Positions 35,318-45,207 of a DNA stretch of 64,000 bases are shown piece after piece. Numbering within the stretch: position 1 is the first letter of the stretch; every line of letters starts with the position of its first letter. The stretch spans positions 4,464,001 through 4,528,000 of the forward strand of contig NZ_CP073714.1 of NCBI RefSeq assembly GCF_023101145.1, read 5' to 3'. The position numbers and the translations under genes were made by a program. Source of the DNA: Paenibacillus pabuli (GTDB taxonomy: Bacteria > Bacillota > Bacilli > Paenibacillales > Paenibacillaceae). The notes under the pieces were generated by a model that saw only the letters and a program-made list of their open reading frames with translations, was not told the origin of the DNA and made no database searches.

Positions 35318-36208
35318 ATGATCTATGATAAAAGTCTGAGCAGGCGTGTGTTTCTTATCCTAAACTACTTCATATTGCTTCTAATCTCTCTCCTGTGTAT
35401 CCTGCCGTTTATTAACCTGTTGGCTGTATCATTCAGCAGCAGCGCAGCAGTATCTGCGGGGAGTGTTACGTTCTGGCCGGTGGAATTTACAACAAAGGCC
35501 TATGAATTTGCACTAACGGGAGGATCATTTTTCTCCTCTCTCTGGGTAGCCATTCAACGAACCGTTATCGGAACTTTGGTGAATCTGGTTCTGATCGTAC
35601 TCACGGCTTATCCCCTCTCCAAATCCAAGCAAAAATTGATGGGGCGTAATATCTATATGGGATTTTTCATAGTAACCATGTTATTCAGTGGAGGACTAAT
35701 TCCAACCTATCTCGTTGTCGTCAAAATGGGGCTGATCGATTCCATATGGTCTCTGATCCTGCCTGGGGCTCTCCCCGTATTCAGTATGATTATCCTCATG
35801 AATTTCATTAGGGGGTTGCCCGAGGAGATTGAAGAATCAGCCATTATCGATGGTGCTGGACCTGTACAGGTATTGCTTCGTATTCTCCTCCCGCTCCTCA
35901 AACCAGCTCTCGCAACAGTTGGTTTGTTCAGTATCGTCGCCCACTGGAATTCGTGGTTCGACGGCATTATCTATATGAACAATCCAGCCAATTATCCATT
36001 ACAAAGCTACCTGCAGACCCTGCTGCAGAGCTTTGAGCAAATCATGTTGAAGTCTGGATCCGACTATACTCAACTTCTATCCATGATGAACGCCAGAACT
36101 GGACGTGCTGCTCAAATGTTCTTGGGTGCCATTCCGATTTTACTCGTGTATCCGTTCCTGCAGAAATACTTTACCAAGGGTTTGGTTCTCGGTAGCGTCA
36201 AAGGATAA
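35318..36208 (+). CDS. Carbohydrate ABC transporter permease (YtcP-like)
   Basis: The 296-residue second permease has six helices. Its EAA-type loop reads EIEESAIIDGAGPVQVLLRI, and the C-terminus FLQKYFTKGLVLGSVKG is typical of YtcP/LplC proteins. ATG follows AAGGAGG, 18 nt after the first permease, and a strong terminator follows. It pairs with the preceding gene to form the channel. Confidence 0.9.
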   Translation: MIYDKSLSRRVFLILNYFILLLISLLCILPFINLLAVSFSSSAAVSAGSVTFWPVEFTTKAYEFALTGGSFFSSLWVAIQRTVIGTLVNLVLIVLTAYPLSKSKQKLMGRNIYMGFFIVTMLFSGGLIPTYLVVVKMGLIDSIWSLILPGALPVFSMIILMNFIRGLPEEIEESAIIDGAGPVQVLLRILLPLLKPALATVGLFSIVAHWNSWFDGIIYMNNPANYPLQSYLQTLLQSFEQIMLKSGSDYTQLLSMMNARTGRAAQMFLGAIPILLVYPFLQKYFTKGLVLGSVKG

Positions 36209-36212
36209 TTAG

Positions 36213-36246
36213 AAGAGCTTGCAGATAATCCTGCAAGCTCTTTTGG
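36213..36246 (+). terminator. Terminator of the 32718-36208 importer operon
   Basis: Arms aagagcttgcag (36213-36224) and ctgcaagctctt (36231-36242) form a 12-bp perfect stem followed by TT. Confidence 0.8.
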
Positions 36247-36316
36247 TGTGTTCACTCTACGAGACATCCTTGAAATCGTTCAATCATTGCAAACGTATGC
36301 AAAAATTCTTCTAAAA

Positions 36317-38062
36317 TTACATTGTTTTCGTAATGGCAGGTAGCAGCATGGTAAAAGTCGTCCCTTTCCCGATTTGACTAGCCACTTGTATTCCGTAGGA
36401 ATTGCCAAAATGAAGTTGAATACGCCGCTGCACATTATGCAGGCCAATCCCATTGGTTCCCGTACCTGCACCGGACTTTTCTTCCATTAGGTTCTGCATT
36501 GTATGATGATCCATTCCGATACCATTATCGCGAATTTCAATTACAATATCACTGTCCTGAGCATGAATTCGAATGGTAATAATCCCGTCCTCTTCGAGTT
36601 CGGCCAGACCGTGAAAAATCGCATTTTCCACAATGGGCTGCAGAATCATTTTGGGCATATGATAATCTAGCAGTCTATCCTCAATCTCATATTTCATCTG
36701 AATACAATCGTAGTACCTGACATTCTGGATCCTTACGTAATTTGCTATATTATCGATTTCTTCACGAATGGTTACAAGGGTTCCATCGGATCTTGTTGCA
36801 TAACGAAGCATTGAAATCAATGCATCTGTCATTTCCACGATTTTGTCAGCCTGCTGCATGGAGGCGATCCACTTCACTGAGCCCAACGTATTATACAGAA
36901 AATGAGGTTTGATCTGATCGTGAAGTGCACGCATCTCAGCCTTTGCTTTCTCTATTTCTTCCTGCTGCATCCGCTCGACCATACGCTTCAATTCATATGA
37001 CATCTTGTTGAATCGAACCGACAAATGCCCGATCTCATCGCGAGAACGAATATGTTCGACTTGTTCAAACTGGCCCTTCTCAACCAAAGCGATATTACGC
37101 AGCAGTTTCTTTATGGGAGTGGTGATAACATGCGATAGAAATATTGAAAGGATCGCAGCAAAAAGAACCATGACAATGGCCAGTGTCACCAGATTATGTC
37201 CTAATATTTTGCCGTCGGCGGTCAACTCATCCAAAGGCATGTATAAGTAGGTTGTCCATTTTTGCTGACTAAGGGGACTTGTCACTACGACATTCATTGA
37301 TTCGGGTGGACGGACATTGTCCCGGAACAACGTACCGATTAAGCGGTCATCCACGTTATATACAATCTTGTCATTCTCATCGACGATCATGAACCTGGAG
37401 CGCAGCCCTTCCTGCAAGTTACGATTAACAATTTCAATGAACTTTATATCAATGCTGACGACAATCACGCCAAGCAGTTCCCCGCTAGCCACATCATGAA
37501 TTTTGCGAGCATGTGACACTGCCAGAATTTTATTCTCCAATTGCTCATCGATTCGGGTTGTTAACGTGATGGTTCGATCATTATCATGCATGAACTTTTT
37601 AAACCACAATTCGTTCGCCACTTTGAAGTCCGGGTCAATAGGCTGGTTCGGACTCACGAACAGATCTTGCCCTCCATTCAAATTGTAGAGATAAATGGAG
37701 AATACGCGATCCTTCATCATGATATAATTCATCAGAATATTGTATGCGGCAATCTCATTTTGTTCATCACCATCTCGCAGAAAATCCTGGATCGGAAAGC
37801 TTCCTTCATGGGTTGCAGATAAATTGTCGCTAAGTCCGTTACTGGCAAGCAGCGTGATTTTTTCAATCTCCTTCAGGAACTCGTCGATGCGGATATTCGT
37901 CTGCTTGGCCAGATCGGTGAGCAGATTCGTATAATTTTGCGCCAATAACCGTTCGGAGGAGTAATACGAACTGATCGTCATCACAAGTACTGGAAGGATG
38001 ATGACTGTTATGCATATCACCATGATTTTGTACTTGATTCGCAAGAGCCGGGCATGCTTCAT
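36317..38062 (-). CDS. YesM-type sensor histidine kinase
   Basis: The 581-residue kinase has an N-terminal helix (about 10-30), a large extracellular dCache-like sensor (30-290), a second helix, HAMP (about 310-365) and the His_kinase motif QIKPHFLYNTLGSVKWI with its phospho-acceptor His. The HATPase domain has QPIVENAIFHG and GIGLHNVQRRI. These kinases sense extracellular sugars with an AraC-type partner. I start at the ATG after GAGGTG (6 nt) rather than the GTG three codons earlier. It is downstream of, and co-transcribed with, the regulator at 38085. Confidence 0.88.
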   Translation of the reverse strand: MKHARLLRIKYKIMVICITVIILPVLVMTISSYYSSERLLAQNYTNLLTDLAKQTNIRIDEFLKEIEKITLLASNGLSDNLSATHEGSFPIQDFLRDGDEQNEIAAYNILMNYIMMKDRVFSIYLYNLNGGQDLFVSPNQPIDPDFKVANELWFKKFMHDNDRTITLTTRIDEQLENKILAVSHARKIHDVASGELLGVIVVSIDIKFIEIVNRNLQEGLRSRFMIVDENDKIVYNVDDRLIGTLFRDNVRPPESMNVVVTSPLSQQKWTTYLYMPLDELTADGKILGHNLVTLAIVMVLFAAILSIFLSHVITTPIKKLLRNIALVEKGQFEQVEHIRSRDEIGHLSVRFNKMSYELKRMVERMQQEEIEKAKAEMRALHDQIKPHFLYNTLGSVKWIASMQQADKIVEMTDALISMLRYATRSDGTLVTIREEIDNIANYVRIQNVRYYDCIQMKYEIEDRLLDYHMPKMILQPIVENAIFHGLAELEEDGIITIRIHAQDSDIVIEIRDNGIGMDHHTMQNLMEEKSGAGTGTNGIGLHNVQRRIQLHFGNSYGIQVASQIGKGTTFTMLLPAITKTM

Positions 38063-38084
38063 ATGCTGCACCTCTATTCACGGA

Positions 38085-39707
38085 TTACATTAACCCCTGC
38101 TGTCGTTCTCGATATTCCTCAGGAGTGAATCCTACCGATTTTTTAAAAATCTTACTGAAGTACGTGTAATTATGGTAGCCCACCTTTTCAGCGATTTCAT
38201 ATACCCTCAGTTCCCTACTCAATAGGTAAGCCTTGGCATGTTCAATCCGAACTCGTGTCAGATAAGTGATAAAGTTCTCTCCTTTTTCCTGCTTAAACAA
38301 TCGGCTGAGGTACGAAGGATTGACACTGATTTGGCCAGCGATACTTTGCAATGAAATATCCTCGGCGTAATACTTGTCCATTAACTCAATCGCGAGGTCT
38401 GTGTATGAACGCTCCTGCATGATCCGCGAATCCGTTTGAAAGTAATACGTAATATGAGCCAGCATATCTTGGTGAATGTCCTTCCAGTACTCTCCCTTCA
38501 GAACAATTTCGTATGGCGATCTCTCCGTTAATGAAGACTTTCCTCTTTCAATGGCTCGTGAAAGATGGGAGTGTATGGTTTCCATCACCATAATATATTG
38601 CTTGCGAATACTGCTCTCATCCGCTCGTTGAACCTCCAGATCAGAGCGAATCTCTTCAAGGAATTCCTCCGCCTTTTTGTTGTCTTTACTCACCCATAAT
38701 TTGAGGAAATCTCGTTCTTGCTCTGGACTGAGCATTCCATTCACTTCTTTCCGGGGTGGAGCTTGAATCACATCCTCGTAATACAGTATCTGGTTACTGC
38801 CGCTAAAGAAACTTTGTTTTAGGGCGAATTCCGCTTCCTGACATGCCCTTCTTATGCCATGGAAGCCGGAAACGATTGTACTTGCGCCCGCTGTGAGTGA
38901 CAGATTCATAAAATCCTTGATTGAAGACATAAGCTTATTACATAGTTTGTTTAGATCGGATTGCACGGACTCACTGCCCGGAAGAACATTGACAATAACC
39001 CAATATTCAGATGAGCTTTCCACGAAAATCTCTTTCTCCCATTTGGATGGCATGATCTCTTCCATAATATTCAGAATCGAAAATCGGAGTAGTTTTTCCC
39101 CCTTCTCGACATATTTCCTCTTCGCTTCCTCGTAATAGTTCACAATAAACTTGATGACAACCAACTTGTCTGATCGTATACGAAAATGCAATTCTTTCGT
39201 TTTGGAGGCCATATCCTTTTCACTTATGAATCCGCTTACAATATCCTGAAAAAAACTATCCTTTAGATGCCTCAGGTTCTTGGAATAATCATGGGCCATC
39301 AAAGGTACGTTGTTCTGACTGCCACGTTCACTTTGTAATTTCTCTTCCATGGTAGCAAGGAGATCGATTAGAGAGGTTTCTGTAATCTCACTTTTAATCA
39401 AGTAGTCTACAGCGCCAAGCTTCAATGCCTCTTTAACATAATGGAATTCGTCAAAATTACTGAGGATGACATATTTGCAGGTTTTCATTAAACAAGATGC
39501 CTTTTGTATGAGCTCTAACCCATCCATGATTGGCATCTTGATATCGGTAATAATTAGATCAGGGGTCACTTCTAGTGCGAGTTCCAATGCTTCCTTCCCG
39601 TTCCCCGCTTCACCAGCAACATAAAAATTGTACTCTTCCCAATTCAGCATGGAACGAATTCCGACCCGCATGAGCAGTTCATCATCTACGATCATCAGTT
39701 TATACAT
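38085..39707 (-). CDS. YesN-type response regulator with AraC DNA-binding domain
   Basis: The 540-residue protein has a receiver domain (D55 in LIITDIKMPIMDG), a long helical middle region (about 130-430) and C-terminal AraC helices (ISLQSIAGQISVNPSYLSRL and VYEIAEKVGYHNYTYFSKIF). Together with the kinase it probably activates the convergent importer operon in response to its sugar. The ATG after GGAGG-ATGCTC is chosen; the ATG two codons earlier abuts the ribosome binding site. Confidence 0.88.
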   Translation of the reverse strand: MYKLMIVDDELLMRVGIRSMLNWEEYNFYVAGEAGNGKEALELALEVTPDLIITDIKMPIMDGLELIQKASCLMKTCKYVILSNFDEFHYVKEALKLGAVDYLIKSEITETSLIDLLATMEEKLQSERGSQNNVPLMAHDYSKNLRHLKDSFFQDIVSGFISEKDMASKTKELHFRIRSDKLVVIKFIVNYYEEAKRKYVEKGEKLLRFSILNIMEEIMPSKWEKEIFVESSSEYWVIVNVLPGSESVQSDLNKLCNKLMSSIKDFMNLSLTAGASTIVSGFHGIRRACQEAEFALKQSFFSGSNQILYYEDVIQAPPRKEVNGMLSPEQERDFLKLWVSKDNKKAEEFLEEIRSDLEVQRADESSIRKQYIMVMETIHSHLSRAIERGKSSLTERSPYEIVLKGEYWKDIHQDMLAHITYYFQTDSRIMQERSYTDLAIELMDKYYAEDISLQSIAGQISVNPSYLSRLFKQEKGENFITYLTRVRIEHAKAYLLSRELRVYEIAEKVGYHNYTYFSKIFKKSVGFTPEEYRERQQGLM

Positions 39708-39904
39708 GAGCATCCTCCAACATGAACCATTTTCACTATTTTACCATTAAACCCATTGTTGCAAAGATGTCTAACCTCCCTTTTTAATTGTAATATCTAA
39801 TCAAAATGGATGTAACTTTCGTTGTTGTTCTCAACAGATATATCCTATGATAAACTTGGGTTGTTTCATTTGGTAAAGTAAGACACCCCAGAGGAGATGT
39901 TACG

Positions 39905-40471
39905 TTGAATTTGAAAGCGGAAAAATTTGATTATATTTCAGAGACAGAACGATTAATAATAAGACCTTTAAAGAAAGACGACTATGTAAACTGGTTAAAT
40001 GAGTTTGAAAATCGTTTACCCTCCCAACACCGCCACGATAAAGGCAAGATGGATATGAGCGAATGTACACTGGATTGGTTTCATCATCTGGTAGATCGAC
40101 ATCAAGAGTTAGCACGTACAGATGCCGTTTATGTTTTTGGAGTGTTTAGAAAAAAAGATGGTACACATCTGGGTATGATCGATATCGCTACCTTAGCAAG
40201 AGCTGATTTTCAATGGGGAAGCTTCGGATATACGATCCATAATCAGTATTGGAGAAAAGGCTACGGCAAAGAAGCCGTAAGTGAGGCTCTGCATATTGCA
40301 TTTGAACATTTAAAATTCCACCGTATTGAAGCCCATATTAATTTGGATAATATACCCTCCAAGAAACTCGCAGAAAGTGTGGGCATGGCATTTGAATGTG
40401 TTCGAAAAGGGTTTATATACGAAAATGATGAATGGACAGACCATTTCGTTTATTACAAAAATTTCAATTAA
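39905..40471 (+). CDS. GNAT-family N-acetyltransferase (RimJ/RimL-like)
   Basis: The 188-residue protein fits the RimJ/RimL-type GNAT fold: N-terminal ISETERLIIRPLKKDDY, acetyl-CoA loop NQYWRKGYGKEAVSEAL and C-terminal HRIEAHINLDNIPSKKLAESVGM. It would acetylate an N-terminal amine or a small amine. The start is TTG, 8 nt after GAGGAG. The upstream ATG at 39897 runs into a stop at once. It is monocistronic. Confidence 0.85.
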   Translation: MNLKAEKFDYISETERLIIRPLKKDDYVNWLNEFENRLPSQHRHDKGKMDMSECTLDWFHHLVDRHQELARTDAVYVFGVFRKKDGTHLGMIDIATLARADFQWGSFGYTIHNQYWRKGYGKEAVSEALHIAFEHLKFHRIEAHINLDNIPSKKLAESVGMAFECVRKGFIYENDEWTDHFVYYKNFN

Positions 40472-40489
40472 TATATTCCAACCATTGAT

Positions 40490-40531
40490 TAAAAAGAGCG
40501 AACAAAGCAATGGTGTGCCCTGTCCGCTCTT
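40490..40531 (-). terminator. Terminator of the SLH-GH3 gene
   Basis: Arms aagagcg (40494-40500) and cgctctt (40525-40531), with an inner ACA/TGT pairing; a run of five Ts follows on the minus strand. Also lies behind the convergent GNAT gene. Confidence 0.5.
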
Positions 40532-40606
40532 GTAATGATCAACATGTTTCACGATAATCGGAGTACCTTTCCTCCATCAAGCGCCATTCCCTCAAAATCT
40601 TTCCGG

Positions 40607-42871
40607 TCACGGTCCAGTTCTCACAGGTAACTTGCCCGCAGCTTTCGTTTGTCCAACCATCACTTTGATCCCTGCTCTCGTATTGGGCTCCTGCTTTCCA
40701 TATACGGCCAGCCCTGAGCGTACATTCTGCAAGTAAATCAACTCGTACGGGTTGCCAAGCGACATTAGGGAGTAGCGCTGATTACGCCTGTTCATCGTAT
40801 CAATTAAGGTTTGATAAGTGGACCAACCGAACTCACTGGCCACGTTGCGGAACTGGTAAGAAGCGAGAATGACGTAGTCAGCTTGTGCAATCGCCTGAAG
40901 TTCTTCATTTGTCTTCCCTTGTCCAATAAGAGAAATTTCTGTCTTTAGGGATAGATTGTTGGCAGACTGTAACAGTTGCTTTTCAAGCTGCTGTGCCTGT
41001 TCTTGTTCGGCTGCGAGAATAACGACCCGGTCGCCCTGCTGAATTTGATCCGGAAGTGCACCCTCGCGGCTGGCCAATACGGTGACTGCTCGCTCTGCGA
41101 TTTCCTGTTCCACCGCCCGATGCTGCTTCGATCCAATGATCCCGTTAAGCTCAGTTAGCTTCTGCGCAAGAGTCTGGCTCCGATCAAACAAACCGTATTT
41201 GGCTTTCAGCTCCAAAATTCGTTTCACTGAAGCATGAATGTTTTCGTCCGGGATCTTCCCGCTTTTCACTGCGTTCACCAATGTTTGATGTGCAGCTGCC
41301 GAATCTTTTGGCATAAGGATGATATCAACACCTGCGGAAACAGCACGTTCCACGGCGTTATTCTCTCCAAAATGCTCTGCGATCGCATTCATTGTAAAGG
41401 CATCCGAAATGATAAGACCTTTGTATCCCAACTCCCCGCGCAGCAGTTCTGTCAATACTTTATGAGACAACGTAGCAGGTATCGGCACGCTGCTACCGTC
41501 TTTGAGTGAAGTGACATGTTCGTTGTCAATGGCAGGGAAAGCAATATGCGCAGTCATGATCATCTCTACCCCGTTTTCAATCGCAGCCCGAAATGGTTTC
41601 AATTCTACCGAATTAAGCTGCTCAAGGTTATGTGTCAGTACCGGCATTCCGAGATGGGAGTCTACCATTGTATCCCCATGCCCTGGAAAATGCTTGACCG
41701 CCGCGATTACGTTCGATTGCCGCAGCCCTTTTATGGTTGCGAGACCAAGCTGCGTCACCAAATCTGCGTCTGAGCCAAAAGATCGCATGCCAATAATTGG
41801 GTTGTCCGGATTGCTGTTAATGTCGAGCACCGGGGCAAAATTAATGTTCAATCCAAGCGCCTTCAGCTCCTCCCCCGTTAGTTTTCCAGCCGCTTCGGCT
41901 AGTCCCGTGTCTCCGGTTGCACCAAGCGCCATTTGCCCTGGCAGATTCGTCCCGCCCGGTATTCGCTTAATAACTCCTCCTTCTTGATCAATGCCAAGAA
42001 ACATAGGAATGTCGCCTGCTTCTGTTTGCAGAGTGTGCGTGAATGAGGTGACTTGCCTAGTGTCTACAATATTTTTGTCGAAAAGAATAAGTCCACCCAA
42101 ATCTTGATCGTGAATGATATCTTTCAGTCCTTCATTAACGGTAGTAGTCACTTTACCGTTCCATTGCCTGATGTCCGGCATAAGCATCTGGCCGACTTGC
42201 TCGCTTACGGTCATATATGAAATTAGCTTGTCCCAATCTTGGGTCTGTATCGCATCTTGACGTTCGAACCGAATCACTCGCGACATAAATACGGCATATT
42301 CAGCCCGTGTGACCGTCTGATTGGGACGATAGGTGCCATCCGAATATCCGCCGACCAAACCGTTCGAGCTCATGATGAGAATGGGCGCTGCCGCCCAATG
42401 TTTTGCTGAATCAGACCAATGGACGGATTGTTTGCCTTCCGAAAGTGAGTATGCGCGAGTAAGGAATGCTGCGGTCTCAGCGCGGCTAAGCGGTTTATCG
42501 GGACGGAAAGTGCCATCTGGCAACCCGCTAGCCAGCCCGTTTTTTGCAGCTATGGTTATTTCTCTATAGAAGGGGTGTGTTGTAGACACATCCGAGTATG
42601 TCGTGCCTTCCACCGGCTTCTCTAACTGTTCTGGATAAAGCTCACGCACCAGAAAAGTGACGGCTTGCGATCTTGTTACTAACCCTCCGGGCTTAAATTT
42701 CCCGTTGCCAATTCCCGCAACTGTTCCCCGTTTCGCCATATACTCTATACCGTCTTCTGCCCACTTTGAATACTGCAGATCATTAAAACGTTCTTCCGCA
42801 GCTGCGCTACCTGCCCATACGAGCAAAGAACCGAGAACGGCACCGCATATTGTCATCATTTTTAGTTGCAT
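40607..42871 (-). CDS. Secreted SLH-GH3 beta-N-acetylglucosaminidase (NagZ-like)
   Basis: The 754-residue protein has a signal peptide (about 1-24) and three N-terminal SLH repeats (about 25-200: FNDLQYSKWAEDGIEYMAKR, TYSDVSTTHPFYREI, HWSDSAKHWAAAPI). The GH3 barrel (about 215-560) has FLGIDQEGGVIKRI, the NagZ motif KHFPGHGDTMVDSHLG (catalytic Asp/His) and nucleophile loop LIISDAFTMNAI. A C-terminal alpha/beta domain follows. It would trim GlcNAc from peptidoglycan or chitin fragments at the cell surface. I start at the ATG 8 nt after AGGAG; the GTG three codons earlier overlaps the signal. Confidence 0.9.
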   Translation of the reverse strand: MQLKMMTICGAVLGSLLVWAGSAAAEERFNDLQYSKWAEDGIEYMAKRGTVAGIGNGKFKPGGLVTRSQAVTFLVRELYPEQLEKPVEGTTYSDVSTTHPFYREITIAAKNGLASGLPDGTFRPDKPLSRAETAAFLTRAYSLSEGKQSVHWSDSAKHWAAAPILIMSSNGLVGGYSDGTYRPNQTVTRAEYAVFMSRVIRFERQDAIQTQDWDKLISYMTVSEQVGQMLMPDIRQWNGKVTTTVNEGLKDIIHDQDLGGLILFDKNIVDTRQVTSFTHTLQTEAGDIPMFLGIDQEGGVIKRIPGGTNLPGQMALGATGDTGLAEAAGKLTGEELKALGLNINFAPVLDINSNPDNPIIGMRSFGSDADLVTQLGLATIKGLRQSNVIAAVKHFPGHGDTMVDSHLGMPVLTHNLEQLNSVELKPFRAAIENGVEMIMTAHIAFPAIDNEHVTSLKDGSSVPIPATLSHKVLTELLRGELGYKGLIISDAFTMNAIAEHFGENNAVERAVSAGVDIILMPKDSAAAHQTLVNAVKSGKIPDENIHASVKRILELKAKYGLFDRSQTLAQKLTELNGIIGSKQHRAVEQEIAERAVTVLASREGALPDQIQQGDRVVILAAEQEQAQQLEKQLLQSANNLSLKTEISLIGQGKTNEELQAIAQADYVILASYQFRNVASEFGWSTYQTLIDTMNRRNQRYSLMSLGNPYELIYLQNVRSGLAVYGKQEPNTRAGIKVMVGQTKAAGKLPVRTGP

Positions 42872-42905
42872 TTGTTTCACTCCTATTGCTGCTCTTAGTA
42901 AGATA

Positions 42906-42946
42906 AATAGACGCTTTCAATATATATTTTGTTGCGCTTGTAAGCG
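42906..42946. promoter_or_regulatory. Candidate control region of the SLH-GH3 gene (cre-like site and palindrome)
   Basis: On the minus strand TTGAAAGCGTCTATT (42906-42920) matches the CcpA site at 13 of 15 positions, about 35 nt before the start codon. Just upstream CGCTTGTAAGCG (42935-42946) is a palindrome with 5-bp arms. Confidence 0.3.
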
Positions 42947-43041
42947 AACACTTGACTGTTGTATCCGCTTCAAAGATAATATAGGTTTCACTAAAAATAT
43001 CCATACAGATCCATTTTACATTGCGGAGTGAGGTGATCGTC

Positions 43042-45060
43042 ATGAATTGGTTGAATGAACTCTATAAATCACAAAAGCATGAGTCGAAAAAGGATCTCGA
43101 ACGTTCTTTGGTTGATGCCATCTTTCGGGTGTATGACCGGTTTCCACGAATCGGACTTCGAGAGCGAATCGGGCAGCAAGAAATGTCTCTCGATATAGCT
43201 GATGCTTATATCTATGGACGTAATGCCATGATCGAAGCCGGTGTCGGAATCGGAAAGTCTTTTGGGTACCTCATACCAAGCCTGCTCACGAATCAAATGT
43301 CGCATCAACCGGTCATTATAGCTACATCCTCCATTCAGCTTTCGGAACAGATACATAAAGATCTAAGGGTTATTGGTAGCCGGTTGGGATTCACAACGGT
43401 TCGCTCCGTCGTCGGAAAAGGCATGGGCCAGTATGCTTGCCGAAGCAGGGCGGCAGAATTGTTAAAACCCGATCCGGACTCCTCTCTGAATGTCCTTGCC
43501 CAGCGCATTTTAAATTTTGAAATTGATGAAAGAGCGGATATTAAAGGTGGAATCAGCGATGCCGAGTGGTCCAACGTTTCCGTGAACGATTGCCAATTTG
43601 AACGTTGTCACCATAAAAATGGGTGTTTGTTTTACGATATGAGGGCTAAATTGAATGCAAAGGCTCACGAGATTGATTTCATTATTGTGAATCAGGACCT
43701 GCTGATACGTGATCTGATGAAGAAAAAAGAAGGAACCAAAAGCATCATTACCGAACGGCCGGCTCTGATCGTCATTGATGAAGCGCATAATCTGGAAACA
43801 AAAGTTCGAGATGCAAGAACGCTTGAGTTCACTTTCCGGGGAATCTGCCGCATTCTGGATGCCACTGTGCAGCTTCTTTCGAAGCAGTCCGGGGATAAGG
43901 GTCTTTTTTCCCAATCCAAGTTTATAAAAAACTGCGCCCAGCGTATCTTTAAACAGATAAACGAGGATTTGCTCCACCATGCCAAGCAGGATAGTGACCG
44001 TATAAAAGTGTCGGATATCAAAGGAATACCGTTAAACCAAGTTTCGAACGATTTGAAAGACCTCAGCCTTCGCCTTTCCATTTTGTCATCCCGTCATGAA
44101 CGGGAAATTGATGACGCTTTTGAAGCCATAAACGGGCTTATTACCTTCATCAATGTCTTGGCTGAACTAGAAGACAACTATCTCTTATGGGCAAGCAATC
44201 CCCGCCAGGTAGCTACGATCAGCATCTGTCCCAAAGATATAAGCCAATTTCTGAAATACGCTTTATTTAATGGCAAAGTACCTGTTATCCTAACGTCAGC
44301 AACCCTGTGCCAAGGCGGGGAAACGCTGGAGGAACAGTACTCTTATATGACGCAATCCCTCGGTTATAGGGGGGATTTTATGGATCGAAAATCTTCGCCT
44401 TTTGACTATGCCAATCATGCGATGATGTACATCTCAAACAAAGTTCCGTATTACCAGCATGATCAGCGCAAACATTATCTTGAAGCAGCCTACAATGAAT
44501 TGGTTGAACTCTGTAATCTGACGCAAGGAAGAACCCTCGTCCTATTTTCGGCAAAGGAAGACATGAAGTACATCCATAACAAGCTGATATCAAGAACTAA
44601 TGAGTATCCATGGAAAGTCCATGTTCAAAAAGAGGGATCTTCCCAGGACGGTGTCATCGCCGAATTCAGGAAAAGCAAAGGTGTACTCCTGAGTACAGGT
44701 GTATTCTGGGAAGGCGTGAATATCGAGGGTCCCGATCTGTCACAGGTCATTATTTTCCGTCTGCCCTTCCCTGTCCCTTCTGATCCTGTTTATGAGTACA
44801 AGGCTTCTGTAACGGAGAATTCGTTTATGGAGGTGTTTGTCCCGGATATGCTCCTGCGGTTACGGCAAGGAACTGGACGCTTGATTCGCAGCGAAACGGA
44901 TGTTGGCATTCTCAGCATCCTTGACTCCCGCCTAAGCGCAGCGGCGAAAAAGAATTACCGGAAACAGGTGTTGGACACGCTGCCATTCAAAGAGGTAACT
45001 GAGGATTTTTCGGATTTGGAGAAGTTTGTCCAAAAAAAGAGGATGCGACCTACCGATTGA
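43042..45060 (+). CDS. DinG/XPD-family ATP-dependent DNA helicase
   Basis: This 672-residue superfamily 2 helicase has Walker A AGVGIGKS (66-73), DEAH box VIDEAHNLE, and four Cys that fit an iron-sulfur cluster (QYAC, then DCQFERC and NGC). Motif V/VI region reads FWEGVNIEG and RLRQGTGRLIR. It would unwind DNA 5' to 3', for example at R-loops, damaged forks or flaps. The N-terminal exonuclease domain of Bacillus DinG is absent. I start at ATG 43042, 6 nt after GAGGTG; the frame opens 7 codons earlier. It is a single gene with its own terminator. Confidence 0.88.
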   Translation: MNWLNELYKSQKHESKKDLERSLVDAIFRVYDRFPRIGLRERIGQQEMSLDIADAYIYGRNAMIEAGVGIGKSFGYLIPSLLTNQMSHQPVIIATSSIQLSEQIHKDLRVIGSRLGFTTVRSVVGKGMGQYACRSRAAELLKPDPDSSLNVLAQRILNFEIDERADIKGGISDAEWSNVSVNDCQFERCHHKNGCLFYDMRAKLNAKAHEIDFIIVNQDLLIRDLMKKKEGTKSIITERPALIVIDEAHNLETKVRDARTLEFTFRGICRILDATVQLLSKQSGDKGLFSQSKFIKNCAQRIFKQINEDLLHHAKQDSDRIKVSDIKGIPLNQVSNDLKDLSLRLSILSSRHEREIDDAFEAINGLITFINVLAELEDNYLLWASNPRQVATISICPKDISQFLKYALFNGKVPVILTSATLCQGGETLEEQYSYMTQSLGYRGDFMDRKSSPFDYANHAMMYISNKVPYYQHDQRKHYLEAAYNELVELCNLTQGRTLVLFSAKEDMKYIHNKLISRTNEYPWKVHVQKEGSSQDGVIAEFRKSKGVLLSTGVFWEGVNIEGPDLSQVIIFRLPFPVPSDPVYEYKASVTENSFMEVFVPDMLLRLRQGTGRLIRSETDVGILSILDSRLSAAAKKNYRKQVLDTLPFKEVTEDFSDLEKFVQKKRMRPTD

Positions 45061-45103
45061 AAACGGAACAACCACACCATACAACTGCGCCAATCACATG
45101 AAT

Positions 45104-45140
45104 AGGCCCTTCCGCCCATATCGCGGAGGGGCCTACTTTT
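45104..45140 (+). terminator. Terminator of the DinG-type helicase gene
   Basis: Arms aggcccttccgc (45104-45115) and gcggaggggcct (45123-45134) pair through about 12 positions with a wobble, followed by ACTTTTC. Confidence 0.75.
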
Positions 45141-45207
45141 CAATACCTGAAGTAAAATTTATGCTAGAATATAACTCAGAGCTATGAATCCAAAAGGAGG
45201 CATTCAC

